This document shows positions 8,242 to 18,172 of a stretch of DNA of 64,000 bases, piece after piece; position 1 is the first letter of the stretch, and the number at the start of each line of letters is the position of its first letter. Under the pieces are notes generated by a model, which was not told where the DNA came from, ran no database searches, and was given only the letters and a program-made list of their open reading frames with translations. A program made the position numbers and the translations under genes. Source of the DNA: Ga0077555 sp963741565 (GTDB taxonomy: Bacteria; Pseudomonadota; Alphaproteobacteria; Rhizobiales; Hyphomicrobiaceae); assembly GCA_963741565.1 (NCBI GenBank), contig CAVUIK010000010.1, positions 506,426 to 570,425 of the forward strand. The letters run 5' to 3'.

Positions 8242-9426
8242 TCACCATCCCGGGTCGGTTGGCTTCAGTCCCATCAGCACTTTTCCCGCCGTTTCGTAAT
8301 GAACCGGGAAAGCCGAGTTGTGCTGAACAGCGACGTGGACGTCGCGGAAATGCCGCTCCAGCGGATTTCGCGTGTAGATCGCATTGGTGCCTGCCGCGTG
8401 GAATATGATGTCGACGGTACGCACGGCTTCATGGATAGCGTGGGTAATCGCGAGCCTGGCATCGGCAATCTTTCGCGAGGGGTCCGGCTCTCCATCGCGA
8501 ACCGCCTGCCACGCCGCATCGACGGCGTGCACGACGTAGGCTCTCGCTGCGTTGAGGATGGCTTCAGCGGTTCCCACACGCGATTGAACATGCGGACGAT
8601 CACGCAGCAAGGCCGTGGACTGGGTCGACGCGTCGCGAAGGGCAATGTCGACGAATGTGTCTATGGCACCCCGGGCAATTCCAAGGGCATTCCCCGCCGT
8701 GGTCACCCACAAGGCGACGAGGAAGAGACGCTGATTGTAGAGCGCTCCCTTCTCAACGGGTGGCTCAGCAATGAAGCACGAGCGGTCTTCAGGAACGAAC
8801 GCATCGTCGACGATAAAATCGTGGCTTCCAGTTCCACGCATCCCGATCGTCTGCCACGTGTCGATAATCCGCGCCTCCTTGATCGGCAGCCACATGGCCC
8901 GGACCTTGGGCGTTCCCGCAGGCGTCACTTGTGGCTTCTCGCCGTCCATGATGACGGTTGGGCAGTAAAGCCAATTCGCGTTCATGATGCCGCTGGCGAA
9001 GTTCCACTGCCCCTTAACCCGATAACCGCCGTCTACCGGCCAAGCTTTGCCCTGCGGTCGCAATGAACCAGCTGCACGAAAATCCGCCGGCGACCCGACC
9101 ATCTTCCTTAACGTCTCGGTTGGAAGCCACCCTGTGATCATCGCAACATCGGATGCGATCATCGCGCACCAGCCAACTGAACCATCGGCCTTCGAAAGTT
9201 CTTCGATGGCTTCGAATGCAACGAGCGGTTCAACTTCCATCCCACCGACGGATCGCGGCAGAAACATCTGGTAGAGACCAGCGTCAGCGAGCGCCCTGGC
9301 CAAAGTCGGTGGCGTCTGGCGCATCTGCTCGGCCTCCTCCCGAGCGGCAACAATTTGCGGAGCAAGCCGGCGAGCCGCAGCGACAATATCGACTGATCTT
9401 CCACTCACGGGCAAATCTGAGTGCAT
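8242..9426 (-). CDS. Acyl-CoA dehydrogenase-fold flavoprotein (hydroxylase-like subgroup)
   Basis: The 394-residue protein has the acyl-CoA dehydrogenase architecture: an N-terminal helical domain (PQIVAAREEAEQMRQTPPTLARALADAGLYQMFLP trimmed to its ends here), a middle beta domain (GGYRVKGQWNFASGIMNANW, IGMRGTGSHDF) and a C-terminal four-helix bundle. The VGWCAMIASD segment and the lack of the usual catalytic glutamate region make it more like the monooxygenase/hydroxylase branch (HsaA-, DszC- or pigment hydroxylase-like), which uses reduced flavin and oxygen. ATG 9426 is preferred over GTG 9441 because GTGGGGA lies before it. A flavin reductase partner is not visible nearby. Confidence 0.75.
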   Translation of the reverse strand: MHSDLPVSGRSVDIVAAARRLAPQIVAAREEAEQMRQTPPTLARALADAGLYQMFLPRSVGGMEVEPLVAFEAIEELSKADGSVGWCAMIASDVAMITGWLPTETLRKMVGSPADFRAAGSLRPQGKAWPVDGGYRVKGQWNFASGIMNANWLYCPTVIMDGEKPQVTPAGTPKVRAMWLPIKEARIIDTWQTIGMRGTGSHDFIVDDAFVPEDRSCFIAEPPVEKGALYNQRLFLVALWVTTAGNALGIARGAIDTFVDIALRDASTQSTALLRDRPHVQSRVGTAEAILNAARAYVVHAVDAAWQAVRDGEPDPSRKIADARLAITHAIHEAVRTVDIIFHAAGTNAIYTRNPLERHFRDVHVAVQHNSAFPVHYETAGKVLMGLKPTDPGW

Positions 9427-9530
9427 GATGGAATTCCCCACTTACGCTACGGTTAGGTGTCCATTGCCTCGCCCTTGAGCGCCCCACGTGGGACGTCAGA
9501 AAGCGTCACGATGGGCACGGTTGGACAGGT

Positions 9531-9635
9531 TGAACATGGCCCCTCGCGACGAATGCTTTCCCCGCGCTACTCTGATCGCGCAGGGGAAGCCCGGTGTTGA
9601 TGTCGTTCACTGGCCCCGACGAACGTGTGCCGTTC
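9531..9635. repeat. Repeat copy B: orphan duplicate of the acetyltransferase leader
   Basis: This is the second copy of the sequence at 8116-8230. On the minus strand it begins a frame MFNLSNRAHRDAF that stops after 13 codons, so only the start of the gene survived. It lies between the acyl-CoA dehydrogenase start and the end of the NTF2-like gene, and could still supply a promoter for the dehydrogenase. Confidence 0.65.
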
Positions 9636-9648
9636 GGCGTGACAGCGA

Positions 9649-10065
9649 TCAGGCCCAACCCAACTGGCGAAGTGAGAAGTCGGCGTTCCAGATTTTGGTC
9701 ATGTGCCGGATCTTGTCGCCGTCAAACTGCATGACATAGGTGTAGTCTGCCTCAACGCGCTTGCCTGTTGGTGGAACAGGTCCACCCTGACCAGTCTGCG
9801 TTCCCGTGTACACTGCTGCGGCGACAACAGCTTTACGTTCGGTGTCGACGCCCCAGGCCATAATTGTGTAGCCCCCATCGGGAATAGGCCCGAATAGCCC
9901 CTTCATCCAGTCAGCGTAAGCTTGGATGGTTCGAACGTCAGCAAGTGCATCTGCCTGGCACGAAAACGTGGCGCCTGCGTTGCAGTACGCCTTGCACCCA
10001 TCCCAACCCTTGCCCGTTTCTACTGCCTCGAAAAATGCCTTAGCCGTTTGGTCCATCTTCGTCAT
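9649..10065 (-). CDS. NTF2/SnoaL-like small protein
   Basis: The protein has 138 residues and a cone-shaped NTF2-like pattern: N-terminal helix MDQTAKAFFEAVETGKGWDGC, then ATFSCQADAL, the helix TIQAYADWMKGLFGPIPDGG and strands ending DKIRHMTKIWNADFSLRQLG. Members bind or isomerise small hydrophobic molecules, and many are uncharacterised. The start ATG 10065 follows AGGAAC. It lies upstream of the acyl-CoA dehydrogenase on the same strand, separated by repeat copy B. No catalytic assignment is possible. Confidence 0.7.
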   Translation of the reverse strand: MTKMDQTAKAFFEAVETGKGWDGCKAYCNAGATFSCQADALADVRTIQAYADWMKGLFGPIPDGGYTIMAWGVDTERKAVVAAAVYTGTQTGQGGPVPPTGKRVEADYTYVMQFDGDKIRHMTKIWNADFSLRQLGWA

Positions 10066-10186
10066 CGGATGTTCCTATACACTCTTGTTTTAGATCACTT
10101 CGGCCAACGAACACTTTGTATTCAGCAATCCTGAGCATGGCTGTTCCCTGTTATTGCAGCGACTATGCATGGGCAGTGTTGCCGCG

Positions 10187-10477
10187 TCAGGCCACGCCGT
10201 CCACAGCAACGGCAATCGTCTTCGACGTCTTGAACCGGATCGCGGCTACTTTTGCGTAATCGGGATCGGCGAAGAAATTCCGGATTGCCTGCCGATTGGG
10301 GAACTTGAAGAGCACGAGCCGGTTCGGCTTCCAGTCACCCTCGATGACTTCGAACTCGCCGCCGCGAACGAGATACTCGCCGCCGTGCTTCGCGATGAAC
10401 TCGGGCACGCGGGTCCGATATGCTTGGAACCCCTCTTGATCGTGGATGTCGAGATCAATCAGCAAATATGCGGTCAT
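10187..10477 (-). CDS. DUF1330 family protein
   Basis: The 96-residue protein matches the DUF1330 pattern: MTAYLLIDLDIHDQEGFQAY at the start, FIAKHGGEYLVRGG in the middle and FPNRQAIRNFFADPDYAKV near the end. The fold is a dimeric alpha/beta barrel (ferredoxin-like), related to EthD and antibiotic monooxygenase proteins. The biochemical role is unknown. AGGAACG precedes the start on the minus strand. Its single-domain size is typical. Confidence 0.85.
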   Translation of the reverse strand: MTAYLLIDLDIHDQEGFQAYRTRVPEFIAKHGGEYLVRGGEFEVIEGDWKPNRLVLFKFPNRQAIRNFFADPDYAKVAAIRFKTSKTIAVAVDGVA

Positions 10478-10724
10478 GCGTTCCTCCCATCTGGCCGAGG
10501 TCTTTGCAGGTTGGCCACCGCCTCGACGTTACCGACACCATGGCATGACCGTTGATCTCAGGTCTATCGCATCGACGCTCGTCGAGTGTCGCGCAGATCG
10601 GCAGCTTGCGGATGAAGCGGATGAAAGTTCACTAGGCCGCGCCTATGCCCCGTCTGGTGGCCATGCTACCGTGCCGCTGGTGCAATCGTTTGGATCGCAC
10701 CGCAGGTGAACCATGGAGGTCGTC

Positions 10725-11018
10725 ATGTACGGCGTACTACGTTCATACTCAGGCGATGGAGCCAAGAAGCTCGCCGCCCTTCTCGAAGAGCGAAAGACCG
10801 AGGTCGAAGCCCTCTTGCGCGGCGTTCCGGGCCTCATGTCGTGGGGCCTCATGCGCACCCCGGACGGATGCACGACCTTCACGTTGTGCAAGGACAAGGC
10901 GGGCGCCGATCAAAGCGTCACCGTTGCCCGCGAGTGGGTCGGGAAGAACGCCTCCGGCATCAACGCCCCGGCGCCCGTCATCACGGAAGGGCCGGTTAGC
11001 ATGCGGATTACCGCCTGA
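10725..11018 (+). CDS. Small conserved hypothetical protein (dimeric alpha/beta barrel-like)
   Basis: The protein has 97 residues and starts MYGVLRSYSGDGAKKLAALLEER. The layout of strand, helix, GVPGLMSWGLMRTPDG and TLCKDKAGADQSVTVAREWVGKN resembles small antibiotic-biosynthesis-monooxygenase-like barrels, but no catalytic motif is evident. ATG 10725 is chosen over ATG 10713 because a perfect GGAGGT (10715-10720) sits four bases before it. It is divergent from the DUF1330 gene. Confidence 0.6.
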   Translation: MYGVLRSYSGDGAKKLAALLEERKTEVEALLRGVPGLMSWGLMRTPDGCTTFTLCKDKAGADQSVTVAREWVGKNASGINAPAPVITEGPVSMRITA

Positions 11019-11132
11019 TTGTCGGTGACGAGCGCCTGGGAACCATTGTCGAATTCGCGGGCGCCGTCGCCAAGCACACTGCACATTGATCGCGCCGGCA
11101 TTGCCGTTCTTGGTGTCGGTCAGGCCGGGCCT

Positions 11133-11158
11133 ACGGACGGTTCCAGGTGACCGTCCGT
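11133..11158. other. 9-bp inverted repeat between two genes
   Basis: ACGGACGGT and ACCGTCCGT are separated by 8 bases in the gap before the deacetylase gene. No T-run follows, so this is not a convincing terminator. It could be an operator or a leader hairpin. Confidence 0.35.
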
Positions 11159-11228
11159 CTCCGTCAGGTCCTTGCCCATTTACCCACAGACGGCACGCGA
11201 TCCCCCTTTGCAGCCAACAGGAACGGCC

Positions 11229-12176
11229 ATGCGCATTGCCTTCACGATGGATGATCTCCCGGTCTATCCGCACTTGGCTTTGCCGGAGGGCTACACTCCA
11301 GCCTCGGTTGCCGAGAGCATCATCGAAGGCCTCGATCGCCACAAGGTTGAAGGCGTTTATGCGTTTGCCAACTCCTGGCCGCTCGATGTCGATCCGCAGA
11401 CCGAGAAAATATTCGACACGTGGACCTCTGCAGGTCACTTCGTTGGCAATCACACACATAGCCATCCGCTGCTGAACGACGTCAGCGGCGACGCATTCAT
11501 AGCCGACATCACAATAGCCGATGAGCTCTTGAAGCCGTGGCTCGATCGCGCCCCGCAGAAGCTCTTTCGGCATCCCCTCAACCTGTGGGGCAACACCGAG
11601 GCAAAGCGCTCGGCCGTCAATGCCCACATCGCGCAGCTCGGCTATGCCCCGGCTGATGTCACGAGCTTCTTCTTCGAGTGGGAGTGGGACCGTGCCTGGC
11701 GTTGGCTCCTGCAGACGGGGAAGAGCGAAGAAGCGGAGGCCCTCAAAGCAGAGTTCGTCGACTTCTGCATCGCGCAACTTGCATACGATCAGAAATGCTG
11801 CCGGGAATTCTTCGGCCACGATGTCACTGGCATTGCTCTGGGCCACTTCGTGGCGTTCCTGGCAGAGACGATCGATCCTCTGATGGCGCGAATACGCCGA
11901 GAAGGGTTCGAGATCGTGCCGCTGGCGGATGCACTCGCCGACCCTGCTTACGATCGCGTTGGCTCGGTGGTCACGGCTAGTTTTCAAGTCTATCAGCAAA
12001 AACTGGCAGCCTTGGCAGGCAAGGAGATGGCGTCGGTCGCGCCTTCGTGTGAGGAGCTGATGAAGCGCGTGTTCGCATTTGGCCGAGCCGCTGCGCCCGG
12101 CACGTCGCGGACTTCTCGTGCAGAACAAGCGTGGGCCGAATCCATAGAGCGGATCATGCATCAGGGCCATGGATAG
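11229..12176 (+). CDS. Polysaccharide deacetylase (NodB-homology) family protein
   Basis: The 315-residue protein starts MRIAFTMDDLPVYP, where the tandem Asp is the metal/catalytic pair of carbohydrate esterase family 4. GHFVGNHTHSHPLLND supplies the two metal-binding histidines about 75 residues later. FRHPLNLWGNT fits the next conserved block. The family removes N- or O-acetyl groups from polysaccharides or, in cytosolic members, acts on amides. No signal peptide is visible, so the substrate is likely intracellular or the role atypical. The frame is open upstream, but ATG 11229 follows AGGAACG, and the metal motif normally lies near the start. Confidence 0.75.
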   Translation: MRIAFTMDDLPVYPHLALPEGYTPASVAESIIEGLDRHKVEGVYAFANSWPLDVDPQTEKIFDTWTSAGHFVGNHTHSHPLLNDVSGDAFIADITIADELLKPWLDRAPQKLFRHPLNLWGNTEAKRSAVNAHIAQLGYAPADVTSFFFEWEWDRAWRWLLQTGKSEEAEALKAEFVDFCIAQLAYDQKCCREFFGHDVTGIALGHFVAFLAETIDPLMARIRREGFEIVPLADALADPAYDRVGSVVTASFQVYQQKLAALAGKEMASVAPSCEELMKRVFAFGRAAAPGTSRTSRAEQAWAESIERIMHQGHG

Positions 12177-12305
12177 GCGGCTCTGAGTGCGGGCGCGCGG
12201 GAGTTTCGGCTTGTCGGTGGTCTGACACTGGTCCAACATCGAACCAAGAACCAACGGCAAGCGTGGGTGTATCAGTCGCCGTCGGCGGAGCAGCGGAGAG
12301 ACAAC

Positions 12306-14297
12306 ATGGCAGCACTCGACAATCCGCCTGCTGGCGCCGGAGCATCCGCCGAGTCCTGCTGCGCGACCCAACCTTCCCAAGCCGCCTTTCGCCATCCGCT
12401 CGATCCCCTCGACGGCGCCGAGATGGCGCGCGCAGCAGCCATTGTGACCGAGGCTTTCGGCAAGGAAGAGCCCGTTCGCTTCGAGCGCTTGGAGATCGAT
12501 GAGCCAGAGAAGGGCGCGCTTGCCGCCTGGACGCCGGGGAGCGCCTGGGATCGGCAAGTCCGCTTCTCGATCTATCGCCACGGCCGGATCGGCGTCACCG
12601 AGGGCATCCTCTCGTTGGCTGAGGGACGGGTGTTGTCCTCGCGACATCTGCCCGAGGCACGCCCGATGATCATGCTCGAGGAGTTCCTCGAGGTGGAGAA
12701 GGCCGTGAAGGCCGCGCCCGAGTTCATCGCCGCCTGCCGCCGCCGCGGCATCGAGGATATCGACATGGTCTGCGTCGACTCCGTGGTCGGCCGGCGCGTT
12801 CGGCATTCCCGGCGAAGAAGGACGCCGCATCTCGCACACGTTCGCGTGGCTGAGGACCGGCAAAGACCGCAACTACTACGCTCATCCGATCGAGGGCGTG
12901 AACGCCGTCGTCGATATCGACACCATGCAGGTGCTGCGCGTAGACGACCATTTCTCAGAGCGCGCACCGATCCCCGTGCCCAAGGTCGACAGCGAGTACG
13001 ACGCCCGCTTCCGCGAGCGCTTTCAGCCGGCGGGAAAACCTCTCGACGTCATCCAGTCGGAAGGGCCGAGCTTCAGCATCGAAGGCCACTGCATCAGATG
13101 GATGGGTTGGGACGTTCGCGTCGGCTTCAACAACCGCGAGGGACTGATCCTGCACCAGCTCGGCCACACGATCGACGGCAAGCGCCGGCCGATCATCCAT
13201 CGCGCCTCGCTCGCCGAGATGGTGGTGCCTTACGGCAGCCCCGAGCTCGCGCACTATCGCAAGAACGTCTTCGACATCGGCGAGTACGGCCTCGGCAAGC
13301 TCGCCAACTCGCTGAAGCTCGGCTGCGACTGCCTCGGCGCCATCCACTACATGGACGCCTGGGTGAACGGCATCGACGGCACGCCGGTCAGAATCGAGAA
13401 CGCCATCTGCATCCACGAGGAGGACCAGGGGATCGGCTGGAAGCACTGGGATTGGCGCACCGACCACGCCGAAGTGCGCCGGCTCCGCCGCCTCGTGATC
13501 TCGTCCATCTCGACCGTCGGCAATTACGAGTACGCGTCCTACTGGTACCTCTACCAGCACGGCGGCATCGAGTTCGAGATGAAGGCGACAGGCATCATCA
13601 ACACCGTCGCTTGCGAGCCGGGCAAGCCGAGCCGCTACGGCAACGAGGTGATGCCGGGCGTCATGGGCCAGATCCATCAGCATGTCTTCTGCGCGCGCCT
13701 CGATATGGACGTCGATGGCTCCGCCAACTCGGTCGTCGAATACAACGTCGTCGTGCCGCCCAAGGGCCCCGAGAACCCGCACGGCAATGCCTTCTACGAG
13801 GAGGCGACGACGCTCAAGACCGAGCAGGCGGCCCGCCGCAAGGCCAATCCGGCGAGCCAGCGCTTCTGGAAGATCGTCAATCCCAGGGCGCCTCAACGCC
13901 GTCGGCAAGCCAGTCGGCTACAAGCTCGAGGCGACGAGCCCGGTGACGGTGTTTACGGATCCCGATAGCGCCTCGGGCCGCCGCGGCGGCTTCATTCAGA
14001 ACCATCTCTGGGTGACGCCCTACGCGCGCGAGGAGCGCTATCCCGCCGGCGACTACGTCAACCAATCCGAAGGCGGGCTCGGGCCTGCCGCAGTGGACCA
14101 AGGCCAACCGCTCGATCGAGAATACGGACATCGTGCTGTGGCATGTCTTCGGTCTGCACCATTCGGTGCGGCCCGAGGACTTTCCCGTGCAGCCGGTCGT
14201 CACCTGCGGCTTCAAGCTGATGCCGTCGGGCTTCTTCGACCGCAATCCGATGATCGACTTGGCCCCGGCGCACAACGGCGCCAGCTGCTGCTTGTGA
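12306..14297 (+). CDS. Copper amine oxidase (primary amine oxidase), three frameshifts
   Basis: Read with frame corrections this is about 663 residues, the usual size. It oxidises primary amines to aldehydes, releasing ammonia and hydrogen peroxide. The topaquinone precursor tyrosine is in TVGNYEYAS (13516-13542). Copper ligands are the HQH of GQIHQHVFCARLD and the first His of LHHSVRPEDFPV near the end. The conserved VDPWSAG is interrupted at 12780, where one extra base shifts the frame. Further shifts lie near 13890 and 14085. The start ATG 12306 follows GGAGA. With an intact TPQ site and normal length, sequencing errors are likelier than decay. Confidence 0.85.
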
Positions 14298-14529
14298 TTC
14301 GTGCTGCACCATTCCACGTGGCATTGGCTCGAACATCGGCCACGTCACAGTGAGACGCGATAGCTTTGGCAGCGGACAACGTGCTCCGAACTGTCGGAAC
14401 CGCCGTCGCCGGTGCGACGAATGTCGGCTATTGGGATGTCTCAATTACACCCGAAGTAGACGCTCCCTTGAGGCGTCGAAGTTGACGTGACGCGCACCCT
14501 GAAGTGTGTGCACTAAACGGGAGGCTTCA

Positions 14530-15303
14530 CTATCTGGCCACGTTCGCCGGCAAATGCACTTTCAGGAATTTGCGCACCCGATTGATGGTTCGAGCCTTCA
14601 GCTCCGGGGGATTCTTCCACGGATACACCGTCACCTCGGCATTCGGTGCCAGCGAAGCGATGTCGACGCAGGTCTGATAGGCGTGCGACGGCGTGTCGTC
14701 CGGCAGGACCAGCATCGGCGTTTGGCAGTTGCGCGCGAAGTCGCGCGACACGCTGTAAACGAAGTCCGGCTGCACGCGATAAAGGTTGTGCAAGTACTTC
14801 TCGATGGTCGCCATCGGTACCTCAGGTCGCCGCTCGCGGAACTCCTTGACCCAGCCGTCGCGGCTGTGGTTCCACATAACATCCGGGTCCTCCGACCGGT
14901 GTCCGATTGGTTGACTGATGATCGCTGCGACAATGCGGTCCGGGGCCCGCGCCATCAGCTTGAGGGCGAAGGAGCCGCCGATGCAGTTGCCGAAGAAGGC
15001 GAACTGGCGGACGCCTAGGTGGTCCATGAGCCCGAGTTGGTCGTCGGCGAATGCGTCCCACGGGTTGTCGACCGGGACCGGGCCAGTGGATTCACCGTTG
15101 GTAGCGTTGCGCTGGTCCATGGTAATGACGCGGAAGTCGGCCTTGAACTCCTCCACCATGTTGATGACGGCGTTGGGCCAATTGATGATCCGCGAATTCA
15201 GGCCGCCGCCCGGAATGGCGAAGAGCGGGAAGCCGGTGCCGACCTCCTGGTAACGGATTCGGACGCCGTCTTTCTCGTAGAAGCCCGTTTTGACGGAACT
15301 CAT
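14530..15303 (-). CDS. Alpha/beta hydrolase with cysteine in the nucleophile position
   Basis: The 257-residue protein has the alpha/beta-hydrolase order: FPLFAIPGGGLNSR (oxyanion region), FRVITMDQRNATNG, then the nucleophile elbow FFGNCIGGSFALKL. The elbow is G-N-C-I-G, with Cys where most lipases and esterases have Ser, as in dienelactone hydrolase. The acid residue may be D of LVLPDD. The C-terminal His is unclear, since the only late candidate is in FLKVHLP. It is cytoplasmic. It may cleave an activated ester or C-C bond product of the adjacent oxidative genes, but the substrate is unknown. Confidence 0.75.
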   Translation of the reverse strand: MSSVKTGFYEKDGVRIRYQEVGTGFPLFAIPGGGLNSRIINWPNAVINMVEEFKADFRVITMDQRNATNGESTGPVPVDNPWDAFADDQLGLMDHLGVRQFAFFGNCIGGSFALKLMARAPDRIVAAIISQPIGHRSEDPDVMWNHSRDGWVKEFRERRPEVPMATIEKYLHNLYRVQPDFVYSVSRDFARNCQTPMLVLPDDTPSHAYQTCVDIASLAPNAEVTVYPWKNPPELKARTINRVRKFLKVHLPANVAR

Positions 15304-15504
15304 GACACCCTCCCTCGCCTCATTGAGCGGATTAGGCTCAAAGCGCTGCTCAACAATGAACGAGACCCGACTTCGCAGTCGGGCAACTCAAGTCGTAGCG
15401 AAGACAACCGCGAAAGTCGGCTTCCTTATAGGATCGCCGAAACCGCGCCGCACAGGCTGGCAGGGTCGCGATGGAACAACCGGGCGTCGCCGCGCCGAAC
15501 TACC

Positions 15505-16176
15505 TCAATTCGGAAAGATGCGCTGGAAGACGCCGGGCGAGCCTTCAGCATGAACCATGGCCTGCCGAATTTCACTGCTCCAAACCGGCGTCACGGCGGT
15601 TCGCCAGTCGTCCCAGGCCTTGCTCTTCCAGACGTCGAGCGAGGTCATCTCGTGGACCGTCGTGTACTTCGGCGTCCCCATCACAGCTTCGAAACGGCGC
15701 GCCCGAATGTAGCCGGGAATGAGCGAGCACAAGGGCAGCCGCTCGTTGTTGTAGGCCTCATTGAATTTCGCATCGAGCGCCTCGGGCACGGACATGCGAC
15801 CAACCAGGATCACTGGCGCCATGTCGGCTTCCGCCGTCTCGCGCCGCAACGCGGCCGGATAGATGCAGTTGTAGAGGTTGCGGATGTACTTGGTGCCAAT
15901 CACGCTCGGCGACATACGGCGGGACCAGGGCGTCGGGTTATTCAACCACTTTTGCCAGGACTCCGAGCGCCACGTCTCTGGGGAGGCCAGCTCGTAACAG
16001 GCGAGGTACTTTGGTCCGCTCGCCACGGCCTGATAGCGCGCAGCGCTGAGCACTCCTGGGATCGAGAGCCGCTCCGGAATGTGCTCGGTGTCGTACCAGG
16101 CGTTGTATTCCTCCTCGTGCTTCTCCGGCACCTCGGAATACACCATCAACAGGCCATCGCCCTTCTTCGCTGCCAC
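15505..16176 (-). CDS. Tandem EthD-like dimeric alpha/beta-barrel protein
   Basis: The protein has 223 residues in two similar halves. The first begins LLMVYSEVPEKHEEEYNAWYDTEH, with HIPERLSIPGVLSAARY. The second begins VILVGRMSVPEALDAKFNEAYNNERLP, with LIPGYIRARRFEAV. The alternation of strand, helix and the Y/N-x-E-H/R-L-P motif is that of EthD/DUF4286-type barrels, so one chain would form the pseudo-dimer. Function unknown, and such proteins often sit in degradation clusters. The frame is open far upstream, but AAGGAG seven bases before GTG 16176 fixes the start. Confidence 0.7.
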   Translation of the reverse strand: MAAKKGDGLLMVYSEVPEKHEEEYNAWYDTEHIPERLSIPGVLSAARYQAVASGPKYLACYELASPETWRSESWQKWLNNPTPWSRRMSPSVIGTKYIRNLYNCIYPAALRRETAEADMAPVILVGRMSVPEALDAKFNEAYNNERLPLCSLIPGYIRARRFEAVMGTPKYTTVHEMTSLDVWKSKAWDDWRTAVTPVWSSEIRQAMVHAEGSPGVFQRIFPN

Positions 16177-16563
16177 GATAGATCTCCTTGCACAGAACCC
16201 GAGAGCCAACACGATACCGCTGACTTCAGACATGCTCTGGCACGACCCCAAGGTCGTCAAGCCCGCACTGCGCGAGGTGGGATTCTGGGATCGAGCGTCG
16301 AGTGAACCGAGCTGCTGGTTGCCAACGGTCGCGGTGATCCGATAGCTTCCGTTGGGCGGTCGTCGTGATGCGCCAACTGCCGACATTAGCCTCCAGCTGT
16401 CGGGCCTGCCCGACAATGACCGGTCGATCACTGAAGCGGAATTGAGTCAATTCGGTAATGACACAGTCGGCACCATCTCCAATCATGTCGGCAATGTGAA
16501 GTAGCGCATCGGCCGGCGAGGCGTTCGCGATGCCGAAATCAATCCACAGAGGGTGGAGGCCGC
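16177..16563. other. Intergenic stretch between divergent genes
   Basis: 387 bp with no recognised gene. It must hold the promoters of the EthD-like gene (minus) and the MmgE/PrpD gene (plus). A minus-strand open frame covers about 16226-16552 and reads ADALLHIADMIGDGADCVIT and FRFSDRPVIVGQARQLEANV, which looks protein-like, but I cannot place it in a family. It may be a remnant of a gene cut by the MmgE start. Confidence 0.4.
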
Positions 16564-17984
16564 ATGTCCGACGAGAGCATCAACCGCCGACTGTCGAATT
16601 GGGTCGCGGGACTGACCTTTGCGGATCTGCCGCCGGAGGTCCTCGATCGTGCGCGCGGCGTTACGCTGCAAGCGCTGTCCTCGTCGCTTCTCGGCTACGA
16701 CTTCCCGGAGACGAAGCAGGCATTTCGACTCGTGGAGGAGGAAGAGCAGGGCGCCGCCGGCACCATCACGGCGCTGGTCGACGGTCGGCGATTCTCGCGC
16801 GCCGGCGCGGCCTTCATCAATGCCGAGATGATCTTCGCCGGCGGCAAGTGGGACACGTTCCGCATGGTGGGGCATCCGAGCTGTCGCCGTCATCCCCGCC
16901 GCGCTGCTGGCGGCCGAGGCCACGCGATGCTCGGGACGCGAGTTCCTGACCGGCGTGGTCGCCGGCTACGAGGTCATGGAGCGCCTGGCCGCCGATTTCG
17001 TGCCGGCCATCCTGGCGCGCGGATTCCACTCGGGCGCTTTGTTCAGCATTTTCGGAGCCGCGACGGCCATCGCCAAGATCATGGGGCTGAGCGCCGACCA
17101 GGTGCATGGTGCGCTGGCCCAATGCGTCAATCTCGCCGCGGGCAATCTCGAGGGCGGGCGCAGCGGCGGCCGCTCCGTGCGCGAGGGTGCGGCCGTGCGC
17201 AATGCGCTGCTCGCCGTCGGCCTGGCGCGACAAGGCATTCCGGGCGGCGACACGGTGTTCGAAGGCGAGGCCGGCTTCTATTTCGCCTATCTCGGCAACA
17301 GGGAAGGCCACCTGAGCCACAGCTTTTCTGGCGCGCGCACAGCCGACCTCGCCGCCATTACCGCGAAACTCGGGGAGAAATGGCTGTTCCTCGAGACGCT
17401 CTATCGCATCTATTCGACCGCCGGCTACAACATCGCCCATGTCGACGTGACCGCGGCGCTATGCAAGCGCGACAGCATCCGCGCCGAGCAGGTCGAGCGG
17501 GTCGAGTGCGTCGTCAACTGGCTCGAGACCCAATACCCGAGCCCTGCGTTTCCCTCGAAGCGGACCGATCTCGAGCCCGGACCCGAGCAGCCGCAATACT
17601 ACGCCGCGTACGCCATACTTGCCGGCGCGTTCCCGGTGACGAAGAACGTGGTGCAGAATGTCGGCGAGGCCGATCCGCCGGGCCTCGACGCCATGATGCA
17701 GCGCGTCCGTGTCATTCCCTCGCACACGCAGCCGCTGTTCTCCCCGCGCGTGACGATCTTCACCCGCGACGGCGTCGCCCACACACTGCAGGCGACTGGG
17801 CGCGAGTTCATCATGACCTTCGACAAACTGGCGGAGAGGCTGGCGCCGATCGGCACCGTGGCTGCCATCGGCGAGACAGCAGTACGCCGAGCTTGTCGCC
17901 GAATGCCGGCAGATCGACGACGCCAAAGACATCGGTAGGCTGATCGCACTCACCTGCTCACCGCGGCCCGATCGACGTGAGTAA
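16564..17984 (+). CDS. MmgE/PrpD family protein, two frameshifts
   Basis: The protein has about 473 residues after correction. The N-terminal helical domain (LSNWVAGLTFADLPPEVLDRA) is followed by the 2-methylcitrate dehydratase-like fold with HSGALFSIFGAATAIAKIMGLS, QVHGALAQCVNLAAGNLE and the late YAAYAILAG. Known members dehydrate 2-methylcitrate (PrpD) or act on itaconate-like acids, and most paralogues are uncharacterised. Frames break near 16870 and 17878. The true end is DIGRLIALTCSPRPDRRE with the stop at 17984. A second member lies at 22560 behind a Tct transporter, supporting a role in branched di- or tricarboxylate catabolism. Confidence 0.8.
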
Positions 17985-18172
17985 CCGGAACTGCGGTCGG
18001 CAAATCCGGGGAGGGAGTTCGTGGCTCGCAACGCACGCGAGTGGATCGGCCGAGGCGGCAACAGTGCGATCAGGCGAAACTCCTTTCATGCGAGCACCAA
18101 CCGGCGGCCGTTCCAGCCAGCGGTCGCATTTTGGCGGTCACCCGTGGAGCCTCCCGCCATGTGCCTATCCGG

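Noticed and set aside
10749..12872. Very long minus-strand open frame (707 codons)
   Set aside because: It is the antisense shadow of the deacetylase and amine oxidase genes, created by high GC content.
12898..13968. Amine oxidase as a separate shorter gene starting at 12898
   Set aside because: Homology is continuous across the frame breaks from 12306 to 14297, so it is one gene with indels.
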